Below, in pieces: positions 26,701 to 35,196 of a DNA stretch of 64,000 nucleotides; position 1 is the first letter of the stretch, and every line of letters begins with the position of its first letter. Source of the stretch: Gammaproteobacteria bacterium (lineage in GTDB: Bacteria; Pseudomonadota; Gammaproteobacteria; Eutrophobiales; Eutrophobiaceae); the NCBI GenBank assembly GCA_004297165.1, contig SCUJ01000006.1, forward strand, positions 310,001-374,000, in the 5' to 3' direction. Both the position numbers and the translations under genes were made by a program. The notes beneath the pieces were generated by a model. The model was not told the origin of the DNA. It was given only the letters and a program-made list of their open reading frames with translations, and made no database searches.

Positions 26701-26990
26701 GTAAATTTTCCTCTACTGAATCAAAATAATGAACCTTGTTTTGCATTGCCGATTAGTAAAGTTGATTACAGGAGATACCGAAACGTAACTTCCGATAATG
26801 ACTTAGCTAATGTGCAAACGTATTAATATTAACCGAGTGTTGAGAGAATTACGAGTTTGCGATGACGTGCCATGCTGTCATCCGACGTTAGTACAGTTTG
26901 AAAAGAATCGAATTACTTAGATGGGGTTTGCTGTTCTGCTGTGTTGTCGATCTTGGCGAGGATAAAATATATTATGAATAACAATATGTT
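26701..26990. promoter_or_regulatory. Divergent spacer: csp leader and SEL1 gene promoter
   Basis: This 290-bp spacer is less GC-rich than its surroundings and has no credible ORF. The half next to the cold-shock gene may be its 5' leader. On the plus strand, TTGTCG (26945-26950) and TATATT, 18 bases apart, could form the promoter for the SEL1 gene. No exact csp promoter could be assigned with confidence. Confidence 0.35.
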
Positions 26991-28289
26991 ATGCTACCAT
27001 TTCCGCAGTCAGGACAGGGCCCCGTGAGCGCCAAGAAAACATTTTCCATCAACAACTCCAGGAGGGACCTGCAACGACTTGAGCGGCAAGCCCGTAAGGG
27101 GGAGATCGCCGCGCAACTCACACTCGCCAATATCTACGAGAGCGATCGCAATATCTTCGACATTGGCCTGGCGGCGATGTGGTATCTCCAGGCCGCGCAA
27201 CAAGGTTCCGCGGAAGCCCAGGTGCGGATTGGCGAGATGTATCTGGAAGGCGCAGGGATCAGAAAGGATCCGGGCGAGGCCGTGGTCTGGTTCAAAAAGG
27301 CGGCCGCCACCGGCAATCCTGATGCCTTGTCCAATCTCGCCTGGTGCCATCTGAAAGGACTGGGCGTACGCAAGGATCTAACACATGCCTTCAAGCTGTA
27401 TTCCCAATCGGCGGCGCAAAATCACCACTCGAGTTGTTACAACCTCGGTTATATGTATGAACACGGATATGGCGTGCAACATGACGCGCGACTGGCCTTC
27501 TCCTGGTATCTGGAGGCGGCGCAACAGGGGAATGCCAAGGCGCAGTTGAAGATTGGCACGCTTTACGGCAGCGGGCGGGGCGTATCTCGCGATCAGATCG
27601 AAGCCGTGGAGTGGTATCGCAAGGCGGCGGAACAGGATTATGCCAAGGCCCAATACAACCTCGCCATGATGTACTCGACGGGCAAGGGAGTGCCCGAAGA
27701 TCAACGCCAAGCCTGTAAATGGTTGCGCAAGGCGGCAGAACAGGGATACGTGCGTGCGCAGTACAATCTGGGCATCTGTTACCTCGATGGTAACGGTTGC
27801 GGCAAGGATCATATCGAGGCGTTGGACTGGCTTTTGAAAGCCGCCGGCAGGGATTACACACGCGCTCAATATCAGTTGGGGAAGATTTACGCCACCGGCC
27901 AGGGCGTACCGATCGATCTGCAGGAGGCGGCGGGCTGGTTCAAGCTGGCCGCAAAAAAAGGCCATGCCAGGGCGCAATTCAGTCTCGGCAAACTTTTCAT
28001 TGAGGGGCTCGGCGTCGAGCAGGACCCCGTAGTGGCCTTCAACTGGTTTACGAAAGCGGCGGAATCCGGATATCCGCCGGCGCAATATTCGCTCGGCGTC
28101 ATGTACGGCAAGGGCAGGGGTGTGACCAGGGATTACATCAAGGCCTATGGCTGGTTGTTCGCGGCGGCGACGGCGGATGAACCGCACGCCATGACCGTTT
28201 TGCGAAAGCTCAAAAGCAAGATGAGCCGCGAGGAACTGCTCAAGGGCGGCATCCTGGGAGAAAGGTTGTGTCTGGAGTACAGTTCATGA
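26991..28289 (+). CDS. SEL1/TPR-like repeat protein
   Basis: A 432-residue protein built almost wholly of about ten 36-residue SEL1 repeats, each with the pattern A-x2-WYRKAAEQG-x-A-x-AQYNLGxMY-x2-GxGV-x-x-D. It has no signal peptide. The start is uncertain: ATG at 26991 has no clear ribosome binding site, and GTG at 27024 (SAKKTFSINN) would be a natural alternative. SEL1 proteins act as scaffolds for protein complexes. The stop overlaps the UGPase start (ATGA), so a link to sugar-nucleotide or envelope metabolism is possible. Confidence 0.85.
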   Translation: MLPFPQSGQGPVSAKKTFSINNSRRDLQRLERQARKGEIAAQLTLANIYESDRNIFDIGLAAMWYLQAAQQGSAEAQVRIGEMYLEGAGIRKDPGEAVVWFKKAAATGNPDALSNLAWCHLKGLGVRKDLTHAFKLYSQSAAQNHHSSCYNLGYMYEHGYGVQHDARLAFSWYLEAAQQGNAKAQLKIGTLYGSGRGVSRDQIEAVEWYRKAAEQDYAKAQYNLAMMYSTGKGVPEDQRQACKWLRKAAEQGYVRAQYNLGICYLDGNGCGKDHIEALDWLLKAAGRDYTRAQYQLGKIYATGQGVPIDLQEAAGWFKLAAKKGHARAQFSLGKLFIEGLGVEQDPVVAFNWFTKAAESGYPPAQYSLGVMYGKGRGVTRDYIKAYGWLFAAATADEPHAMTVLRKLKSKMSREELLKGGILGERLCLEYSS

Positions 28290-29701
28290 AGCGAACAGAC
28301 CTGGTAAGTCGTTTCGCCCCCTTCAAGCAACGCATGCTGGCTGCGAACCTGCCTGAAATAGTCATTGAGAACTTTAAACATTTATTCAGACAGGTGCTGG
28401 AAGGCGAAACCGGACTCATACCGGACAGGGATATCCAGCCGGTAAACGACCTGCCCGATATCTCCGAAGTTGGCGCCGCTTACAGGTCGATCGGCGGGGA
28501 GTCCCTGCCGCATACGGCCTTGATCAAACTTAACGGCGGCCTGGGCACCTCCATGGGTATGAGCCGTGCGAAATCCCTCATCCGGGTTAAGGATGGCCTC
28601 AGTTTTCTGGAAATAGCCGCGCAACAGGCGGCTGTCAGCCGGGTGCCTCTCGTATTGATGAACAGCTTTGCCACGCACGCGGATTCCTGCACGGCGCTGG
28701 CTCGCAGCAAAGAAGAAAGCCAGTTTGATCTGGAGTGGAGTTTTCTGCAACACAAGTTTCCCAAGATCCGCCGCGATAATTTGGCGCCGGCATGCTGTCC
28801 CGAGTGGCCGGGATTGGAATGGAATCCTCCAGGACACGGGGATATCTATCTTGCCCTCGTGACCAGCGGCATGCTCGAGAAATTGCTCAGCAAAGGATTC
28901 CGGTACGCGTTCATATCCAATGTGGATAACCTTGGCGCGGTCCTGGACGAGGCGTTGCTCGGATATCTGGTTAAAAACTGCCTGCCTTTCCTGATGGAGG
29001 TGGCGGATCGGACATCGGCCGACCGCAAAGGGGGCCATCTTGCCCGCAGGCGCGATGGCCGATTGATCCTGCGGGAATCGGCGCAATGTCCCGAGGCAGA
29101 GATTGAATCCTTCCAGGACATATCCCGTTTTCGATATTTTAATACCAACAGCATCTGGCTGAACCTGCTCTCACTGCAGGAGACGCTCGCAGCGAATGAT
29201 AATGTCCTTGACCTGGCGTTGATTCGCAACGACAAGACCCTCAATCCCAGAGACCCGGCATCCACCTCAGTGTTTCAACTTGAAACCGCCATGGGCTCGG
29301 CGATTTCGGTTTTTGCAGGCGCTGAGGCGATCCGGGTGCCCCGCAGCCGCTTCGCCCCGGTCAAAACCACCGCTGACCTGCTCGTCGTTCAATCGGATCT
29401 GTATCGTCTGGATGAAAAATATCGTCTGGCGCCCGCTTCTACCAATGCCGGAATCCCGGAGATCAAACTGGACCAGCGATTCTACAAACTCATCGACGAT
29501 TACGAGGCGCGGTTCCCGGATGGCGCGCCTTCACTGCGCTCCTGCGCCAGGCTGGAAATACGGGGCGATGTCGGTTTCTCCAGGAATGTGACAGTGCAGG
29601 GTAGCGTCGTTCTGGAGAACAGGGGGGGTGACCGGGTTCTTGTCCCGGCAGGCGCTGAACTTACTCGGGATCGGTGCTGGCCGGATCCTGTGCCGGCTTA
29701 A
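28286..29701 (+). CDS. UTP-glucose-1-phosphate uridylyltransferase, eukaryotic (UDPGP) type
   Basis: A 471-residue enzyme making UDP-glucose from UTP and glucose-1-phosphate. The start at 28286 (MKRTDLVSRF) overlaps the SEL1 stop. The nucleotide-binding loop is LNGGLGTSMGM (about 83-93), and VLMNSFATHADS, PGHGDIYLAL and FISNVDNLGA follow in the family order. This is the large UDPGP family found in eukaryotes and some bacteria, unrelated to the 300-residue GalU. The C-terminal beta-helix is present. UDP-glucose would feed envelope polysaccharides or storage sugars. Its 3' end overlaps the opposite-strand NYN gene by 41 bp. Confidence 0.9.
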   Translation: MKRTDLVSRFAPFKQRMLAANLPEIVIENFKHLFRQVLEGETGLIPDRDIQPVNDLPDISEVGAAYRSIGGESLPHTALIKLNGGLGTSMGMSRAKSLIRVKDGLSFLEIAAQQAAVSRVPLVLMNSFATHADSCTALARSKEESQFDLEWSFLQHKFPKIRRDNLAPACCPEWPGLEWNPPGHGDIYLALVTSGMLEKLLSKGFRYAFISNVDNLGAVLDEALLGYLVKNCLPFLMEVADRTSADRKGGHLARRRDGRLILRESAQCPEAEIESFQDISRFRYFNTNSIWLNLLSLQETLAANDNVLDLALIRNDKTLNPRDPASTSVFQLETAMGSAISVFAGAEAIRVPRSRFAPVKTTADLLVVQSDLYRLDEKYRLAPASTNAGIPEIKLDQRFYKLIDDYEARFPDGAPSLRSCARLEIRGDVGFSRNVTVQGSVVLENRGGDRVLVPAGAELTRDRCWPDPVPA

Positions 29702-30245
29702 TCCTGGGCTCTCCCTGGAAAGACTTCCTGGAGCGCCGGTTGCGTGAGGTCTTTTTCTGCGGGAGAGCAAACCAGTCCGCTTCCGTGATTTCATGGTAAT
29801 AATCGGCCTCGTCGAGGAGCACCCGGGAGGCGGAACTGGCTACCGCAGCTATCTCGACGCGCACGCCTTCGCTCTTCAGGTGTTTGACGAGTTCCACGAA
29901 GTCCGAATCGCCGGACATGATGATGATGGTGTCAACCTTTGCGGCCAACTGCATGGCATTGATGGTCAGAGGTATGTCGGCACTTTTGTGACAGGGCCGC
30001 ACGGACCCGTGATAATTGGCATGGAGCCTCTCGCCGAGTTTCTCCGAGATATTCCTGCCTTCCCGGAAATAGATGAGCCGGTTCAATCCGCGATTAAGCA
30101 GCAATCTCGGTATGAGGGTGTCAAAATTCAACATCGTTAGCGGATCGCTGGTTTCGCCGTGAATGCTGCGTTCCATATTATTGCCGTCCACGAGAATGGC
30201 TACGGACTGGATGATGGTGACTTCCGGCGGCGTTTGTGGTGACAT
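29661..30245 (-). CDS. NYN-domain (DUF88/LabA-like) protein
   Basis: A 194-residue protein. The start at 30245 (MSPQTPPEVT) is preferred; the longer frame adds a segment that is unlike the family. The PIN-like NYN fold shows VAILVDGNNMER (about 16-27), then LIYFREGRN, ADIPLTINAMQLA and IIMSGDSDFVELVKHLKSEG (about 110-129) with conserved acidic residues. This suggests a metal-dependent ribonuclease. The C-terminus is basic and disordered. It overlaps the UGPase gene tail-to-tail by 41 bp. Confidence 0.85.
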   Translation of the reverse strand: MSPQTPPEVTIIQSVAILVDGNNMERSIHGETSDPLTMLNFDTLIPRLLLNRGLNRLIYFREGRNISEKLGERLHANYHGSVRPCHKSADIPLTINAMQLAAKVDTIIIMSGDSDFVELVKHLKSEGVRVEIAAVASSASRVLLDEADYYHEITEADWFALPQKKTSRNRRSRKSFQGEPRIKPAQDPASTDPE

Positions 30246-30355
30246 GGCTCGATATGTCCCGTGGCGTATTGTCAAAGTATAATGTTTGTGAGCCTCAAGT
30301 TCCCGACAAATGAACCACACCAGGCAGTATTCACACCTATAAAGCAACCAGTCGC

Positions 30356-31681
30356 TTGATCGCAGATCCCATAACGACCGCAAACCCCGCCCCGGAAGGC
30401 GCCGAAAGATCGCAGCCCGGCGGACGGCGCATACTTTTACATGCCCCGGACATCACGCTGAAAGGCAGGAATCAGCGTGATTTCCAGCAGGCGCTTATCA
30501 GGAATGTCCGCCTGCACCTGTCGCGGTCCGGTTATCACTGGAACGCGGGCGCTTCCCGGGGACGGGTCTGCATCCTGGTGCCTGAACGGAGTGCGATTGA
30601 TATCCCGGATGCGCTTGCCCTGTTACGGAGGATTCCAGGTGTGGCCGCATTGGCGGACGCCTTGTGGATACCGCCACGCGAGGCGTATACCGAAGACAGG
30701 CAGGTAAACTGGGATCTGCTCACCCCCAAAGTTATCGATCTCGCAGCTTCCATCTATCGCGAGCATGCGAGTTTTGCGGTGCGTTTCAATCGGGTTGACA
30801 AGCAATTGTTGACAATCTCATCCGCGGTCGGCGAGCGGCTGGGAGCGGCAATCGTGCAAGCCACCGCCTGGGACAAGGTCAATCTCAAACGCCCGGATTG
30901 CACCTTCCATATCGACGCTTATCCCGATGGCTTGTATTTGTATACCGACAAGCTGAAAGGCGTGGGCGGCCTTCCCGTAGGCACGGGCGGACGAGTGCTC
31001 GCGTTGTTATCCGGCGGCATCGATTCCCCGGTGGCGGCCTATCTGCTGGCAAAACGGGGTTGCGAGGTGGATTTGTTTCACCTGTCTGCCAGCCACCTGA
31101 GCGTTAGCGAGATCGCCGATTCCGTGATCGGCAGACTGGTGCGGCAACTCAGCCGGCACACTGGGCGCATGCACCTGCATGTCGCGCCCAATACCTATTT
31201 CGATATGGCCTTGAAGGGACGGCCTACGGGGTACGAGGTGGTGCTGTTCCGGAGATTTCTGTTGCGAGTCGCGGCGGAACAGGCCAACCGGATCGGGGCC
31301 CTGGCCCTGGTCAACGGCGACAGTCTGGGACAGGTGGCGTCGCAGACGCTGGAGAATATGGTCAGCGTCACGCGTTGCATCGAAACGCCGGTCTTCCGGC
31401 CATTGGTTGGAACCAACAAGGACGAGATCATCGACCTGGCGCGCTGGATCGGCACCTATGAAATCTCCATCGATCCCTACAAGGATTGTTGTGCCCTCAT
31501 TGCAGGCAATCCCAAGACCCGCTCCACTCACGAGGCCCTGGTCGAACTGGAGCAAACACTCATCCCCGATTACCCCCAGCTCATGGCGCGCACGTTACAG
31601 GATATGACCGTGCTGGAGTTTGCCTACGGGGAGCGTGTCACGCCAAACATAAACACACACAAGCAGGAAGAATTTACATGA
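30356..31681 (+). CDS. thiI: ThiI-type tRNA 4-thiouridine / thiazole sulfur-transfer enzyme without rhodanese domain
   Basis: A 441-residue protein with a TTG start (uncertain). The N-terminal ferredoxin-like part begins LHAPDITLKGRNQRDFQ. A THUMP domain spans about 65-180, and the PP-loop ATPase motif SGGIDSPVAAYL lies at about 219-230. The last stretch has the KDCC pair and ends soon after. E. coli ThiI is 482 residues and has a C-terminal rhodanese domain with an essential Cys; that domain is absent here, as in archaeal and Gram-positive forms. It adenylates U8 of tRNA for sulfur insertion. Its stop overlaps the next gene (ATGA). Confidence 0.85.
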   Translation: MIADPITTANPAPEGAERSQPGGRRILLHAPDITLKGRNQRDFQQALIRNVRLHLSRSGYHWNAGASRGRVCILVPERSAIDIPDALALLRRIPGVAALADALWIPPREAYTEDRQVNWDLLTPKVIDLAASIYREHASFAVRFNRVDKQLLTISSAVGERLGAAIVQATAWDKVNLKRPDCTFHIDAYPDGLYLYTDKLKGVGGLPVGTGGRVLALLSGGIDSPVAAYLLAKRGCEVDLFHLSASHLSVSEIADSVIGRLVRQLSRHTGRMHLHVAPNTYFDMALKGRPTGYEVVLFRRFLLRVAAEQANRIGALALVNGDSLGQVASQTLENMVSVTRCIETPVFRPLVGTNKDEIIDLARWIGTYEISIDPYKDCCALIAGNPKTRSTHEALVELEQTLIPDYPQLMARTLQDMTVLEFAYGERVTPNINTHKQEEFT

Positions 31682-32340
31682 AGGTCACCGTTATACCCGT
31701 CACTCCGTTCGAACAGAATTGCTCGCTCCTGGTCTGTGAGGAATCCGCCAAGGCCGCGGTGATCGATCCGGGCGGGGACCTCGATCGGATCGAGGCCGCC
31801 ATTAAACAGTCAGGCGCAAGATTGGAAAAGATTTTCGTTACCCATGCCCACGTCGATCATGCCGGCGGCGTGGCCGAGTTGGCGCGGCGGACCTCAGCGC
31901 CGGTGGAGGGTCCACAGCGCGGCGATCAGTACTGGATCGACGTGATGGAGGAGCACGGCCGGGATTTCGGTTTCGAGTTCGCGGAGCCGTTTACGCCGAA
32001 CCGCTGGCTTGAAGACGGCGAAAACGTGCGTTTCGGCAATATCACGCTGGAGGTCCTGCATTGTCCCGGGCATACGCCGGGACATGTGGCATTCTATTAT
32101 CGCGCGCAGAGACTCGCCTTCGTGGGCGATGTCCTGTTCCGCGATTCCGTCGGGCGCACTGATTTTCCCGGCGGGGATTGGGATACGCTGGTGCGATCGA
32201 TCACCCAGAAGCTCTGGCCGCTCGGCGACGATGTGCAGTTCATCTCCGGCCACGGCCCGGTCTCCACCTTCGGGCGGGAGAGGCAGACCAATCCCTGGGT
32301 CAGCGACCGCGAACTCGCCAACCCCACGAATCCGGATTAG
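31678..32340 (+). CDS. Metallo-beta-lactamase-fold hydrolase, YcbL (glyoxalase II-like)
   Basis: A 220-residue protein starting MKVTVIPVTPFEQNCSLLVCEE, closely following the YcbL pattern. The zinc ligands are in THAHVDHAGG (about 59-68), CPGHTPGHVAF (about 125-135), GDVLFRDSVGRTDFPGGD and ISGHGPVSTFGRE. YcbL has glyoxalase II activity (hydrolysis of S-lactoylglutathione). Here the start overlaps the thiI stop, so the genes are co-transcribed. The sequence 32341-32475 that follows holds no gene. Confidence 0.9.
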   Translation: MKVTVIPVTPFEQNCSLLVCEESAKAAVIDPGGDLDRIEAAIKQSGARLEKIFVTHAHVDHAGGVAELARRTSAPVEGPQRGDQYWIDVMEEHGRDFGFEFAEPFTPNRWLEDGENVRFGNITLEVLHCPGHTPGHVAFYYRAQRLAFVGDVLFRDSVGRTDFPGGDWDTLVRSITQKLWPLGDDVQFISGHGPVSTFGRERQTNPWVSDRELANPTNPD

Positions 32341-32475
32341 AGTGGTTGGCGGTGAGTGAAACGAACCCCAACATGGAGAATTGGTTCGTTGAACTCAATT
32401 GTGGAGCCAGTTGGAAATTTGGTGTTCCTGAACATTACCTGAATCGAATCTTTGGGCAGATTCAGAAGCTTCAAA

Positions 32476-33102
32476 TCACGGTTTCTTCAAAATCTCCTCC
32501 GTCGCTTGCCGTCTTGCCTCGACGATCCGCATGAATTCGTGCGCGACGCGGGGGACGTGTTCGAAATAATGCGTCAGGTCCTTGTAGTGCGCGCAGAGCA
32601 GGGTGCTGGTCGTAAGCGCGCGCACTGAGGCGGTGCGCACGCCGCCGGAGAAATAGCCCATCTCACCGATGGGTTCGGGCGGTTCGACGTAGGCGATGTG
32701 GGTGCGGGTTCCGTTCATTTCCGTCCGATAGACCTCGACCTTGCCCGAGGCGAGGATGTAGAGCGTCGGTTCCGGCATGTCCTGCGTTATGAATTGCTCG
32801 CCGATATCCACGGTCACTTCGCTGAAGCGGCTGCTTAACGCTGAGAGCTCGGTGTCGGAGAGGGAAGCGAAGACCGGGCAGGATCGCAAGCGGTGGATCC
32901 GCTGCTTGCGGATGGCGGTTTCCCAGTCATCTTTCGAAATGTCGCCGTTTTCGATCAGGATCTGGCCGATCGTCTTGAAGGGCTTTTTCTGTTTGAGCAG
33001 TTGCCCCTGTTTCTTTACGGCATTTTGCAACGTGCCTTTGGAGCATGCGAGAAACTCACCGATGCGTTTTGCCTCGTAGTTCATTTTGTCGATGTTGCTC
33101 AA
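32476..33102 (-). CDS. Cyclic-nucleotide-binding domain protein without DNA-binding domain
   Basis: A 208-residue protein. The first 70 residues are basic and helical (ending IGQILIENGDISKDDWETAIRK-type, reminiscent of GSPII_E_N start segments). A single cNMP-binding fold covers about 75-190, with the phosphate-binding cassette PIGEMGYFSGGVRTASV retaining the Gly-Glu and Arg-Thr contacts. There is no helix-turn-helix after it, so it is not a CRP-type regulator. It lies 50 bp after a FimX-like gene on the same strand, suggesting a shared signalling pathway. Confidence 0.8.
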   Translation of the reverse strand: MSNIDKMNYEAKRIGEFLACSKGTLQNAVKKQGQLLKQKKPFKTIGQILIENGDISKDDWETAIRKQRIHRLRSCPVFASLSDTELSALSSRFSEVTVDIGEQFITQDMPEPTLYILASGKVEVYRTEMNGTRTHIAYVEPPEPIGEMGYFSGGVRTASVRALTTSTLLCAHYKDLTHYFEHVPRVAHEFMRIVEARRQATEEILKKP

Positions 33103-33151
33103 GAGAATCTCCCCAATGTTACGAATGCAATAATGGATTTATAGACCATCC

Positions 33152-35113
33152 TCAGGTGATTTCAAAGGACTCCAGGTTGCTCGATTCGTCGATTTGCGTG
33201 ATTTCATCGCCGACAAAGGGACCCATGGCGTAATCCACGCCGCGATGAATCGCCTCGGTCAGCTCGTTCGCGTCCTTGATGCCGTCGGTGACAATCCGGA
33301 GCCCCGCCGCTTTCAGACTGGCGAGCAGGTCCTGTTTCTGCGCCTTGACCGGGACGAACGCCTGCATCTCGGGAATTTTAAAGTGATCGACGATCAGATA
33401 ATCGAACAGGCCCTTGTGCGTCAATTCATGCAGTTCTTCGAGCGGACCGTTCGCTTGCAGCGCGAAGCCGAACCCGAAGGTCTTTTTCAGATAGATCATC
33501 AGGGCCTCGGCCTGTTTTTTCCGGTGCAGAAAACCATCCGCCGATATCAACGGGGTGATCGAATGTTCGGTTAATTTGTCGCGGACCGATGCCAGATGCT
33601 GGCGCAACCAATTGAAGAGATAGGCGTCGGCGAGCGACGCCTCGCTGAGGCGCAGTAAAAAAATCGTCTTGCGCGCCTCGTTTTTTATGACACGGGCGAT
33701 GGCCTCGCGCAGCATCCAGCGATCGACGAATTTTTTAAAGGCGTCATTGTCCACGGCCTGCAAAATGTTATCGGCATGCTGGACCGCGCCGCTGGTGGTG
33801 ACCAGTTGGAGCGAGACGACAAAGAGTTCATCCGTCGCTTCGGCCCCGCTGACCAGACTGATCACCGGTTGGAAGGTCTGCACGATGCGATTTTCGTCGA
33901 AGGCCTTCTTTATGGGCAGAGCGGCCGGGCTGAGCTGCCGCTCATCAAGTACGGCTTCATCCTTGGTCACTTCGATCTTTCGGTCGGCGCTTCTGCGATC
34001 CGGCGCGGCCGGTTTCTGGCCTCGGGTCGTTGGCTTGTCGCTTGCTTCCACGACCGGGTGGGGATGCGAGGTTTCAGGAACTGTGGGCATACTGACGGAT
34101 GGAGGGGCCGGAGAAATGTCAGGTTTTGCCGGCGTGTCCGGGACGGTGAGCGCTTCAGGCTGAGGCGGGGGCGAGTCTGTCCGGATTGCGCCGGCGTAGG
34201 CCGTAGCGTGTATATGATAGGAATTGCCGGGCGATCCCTTGGCGATGTCGCAGTCGGCGCGGGCCAGTGCGATGATCTGTTCCGCCGTGCCGGTGATTTC
34301 GCGTAAAGGCACGATCCCCATGCTGACTGTGTATGGGTAAACCCGGTCCTGGTAAACATAGGGGTTTCCCGCCAACGCTTCGCAAAGTTGCCGGGCGCGG
34401 CCGGCCAGGGTCTCCAGCGTCCCGTTCTGGTCCATGATGATGGCAGTCGCGGAGTCGCTGAGGCGGGTGATGGCCGGACCTGTCCCCGCCTTGTCCAGCA
34501 GATCGAGACACATGCGTGACAGATGTCTGAGGATATTTGTCAGCAGGACGAGTCCCAGTTCATTTTGCAACTCGTTGGCGCGATCCAGTTGAACGAGCAT
34601 CAGGACCTTTTCGTCAGCGCTTTCTCCCGCGAGTTCCAGGGAGCGGTAAAAGATCGCCTTGTTAAAGGCCTTGCTCTGGCTGGTTACCTCACGGAGTGTT
34701 TCCAAATGCAGGCGGTGTTTTTTATGGGCCAGGCGTATGGCGCTCACCAGTCGATTTTTATCGAGGCGGTCCTTGCGGATGAAATCGTAAACTCCGGCCC
34801 GGATTGCCTTGGCGGCGACTTCCTCGGTGCCGGCGCCGGTCAACATGAGGGTCGCGGGAAAGAGGGCGTTTTTGCGGTTGGCCTGGAGGATATCGAGGCC
34901 GGTGACGCCATGGATGCAAAGATAATAATCCAGCAGCAGAACGTCATAGGCGGCCCAGTCGAAGGCATCTCCAGGCACGCCGTTCGCCACCGGGTCATAC
35001 TCGACCAGTTCGGTCCCTGGGAAGAGTTTCTTGAGATGCGTGAGCAGCAACCGCCGGTAATCGCTGTCATCGTCCAGGATGAGGATGCGTCGGATTAGGT
35101 GTTCTTCGGTCAT
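33152..35113 (-). CDS. FimX-like REC + degenerate GGDEF + degenerate EAL protein
   Basis: A 653-residue protein. A receiver domain (1-125) has acidic D14-D15, phosphoacceptor D62 (LLLDYY), T92 and K114. A GGDEF-fold domain (about 150-310) has lost the signature: the site reads RLSDSATAII. A Pro-rich linker (about 315-400) leads to an EAL-fold domain (about 405-640), where FQPVISLVSG is kept but the EAL motif is replaced by ELF and catalytic acids look absent. This resembles FimX, a c-di-GMP-binding effector of type IV pili. It probably binds rather than makes or breaks c-di-GMP. PilZ and PilF genes lie in the same window. Confidence 0.82.
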   Translation of the reverse strand: MTEEHLIRRILILDDDSDYRRLLLTHLKKLFPGTELVEYDPVANGVPGDAFDWAAYDVLLLDYYLCIHGVTGLDILQANRKNALFPATLMLTGAGTEEVAAKAIRAGVYDFIRKDRLDKNRLVSAIRLAHKKHRLHLETLREVTSQSKAFNKAIFYRSLELAGESADEKVLMLVQLDRANELQNELGLVLLTNILRHLSRMCLDLLDKAGTGPAITRLSDSATAIIMDQNGTLETLAGRARQLCEALAGNPYVYQDRVYPYTVSMGIVPLREITGTAEQIIALARADCDIAKGSPGNSYHIHATAYAGAIRTDSPPPQPEALTVPDTPAKPDISPAPPSVSMPTVPETSHPHPVVEASDKPTTRGQKPAAPDRRSADRKIEVTKDEAVLDERQLSPAALPIKKAFDENRIVQTFQPVISLVSGAEATDELFVVSLQLVTTSGAVQHADNILQAVDNDAFKKFVDRWMLREAIARVIKNEARKTIFLLRLSEASLADAYLFNWLRQHLASVRDKLTEHSITPLISADGFLHRKKQAEALMIYLKKTFGFGFALQANGPLEELHELTHKGLFDYLIVDHFKIPEMQAFVPVKAQKQDLLASLKAAGLRIVTDGIKDANELTEAIHRGVDYAMGPFVGDEITQIDESSNLESFEIT

Positions 35114-35196
35114 GAAGCGGCGTCGTTCCGTGCGATGTTATTCACTATCTTACGGCACATTTTAATCTTCGGGGACGAAAAAATGCGTGGGGTCGA

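Noticed and set aside
30246-30355. TTGACA on the minus strand upstream of the NYN gene, considered as a promoter
   Set aside because: No acceptable -10 element was found at 16-18 bases spacing.
32341-32475. CGAACC...GGTTCG inverted repeat after the YcbL-like gene, considered as a terminator
   Set aside because: The stem has a bulge and no T-run follows on either strand.
33152-35113. Considered calling the protein an active diguanylate cyclase or phosphodiesterase
   Set aside because: Neither a GGDEF nor an EAL motif is present at the expected positions.
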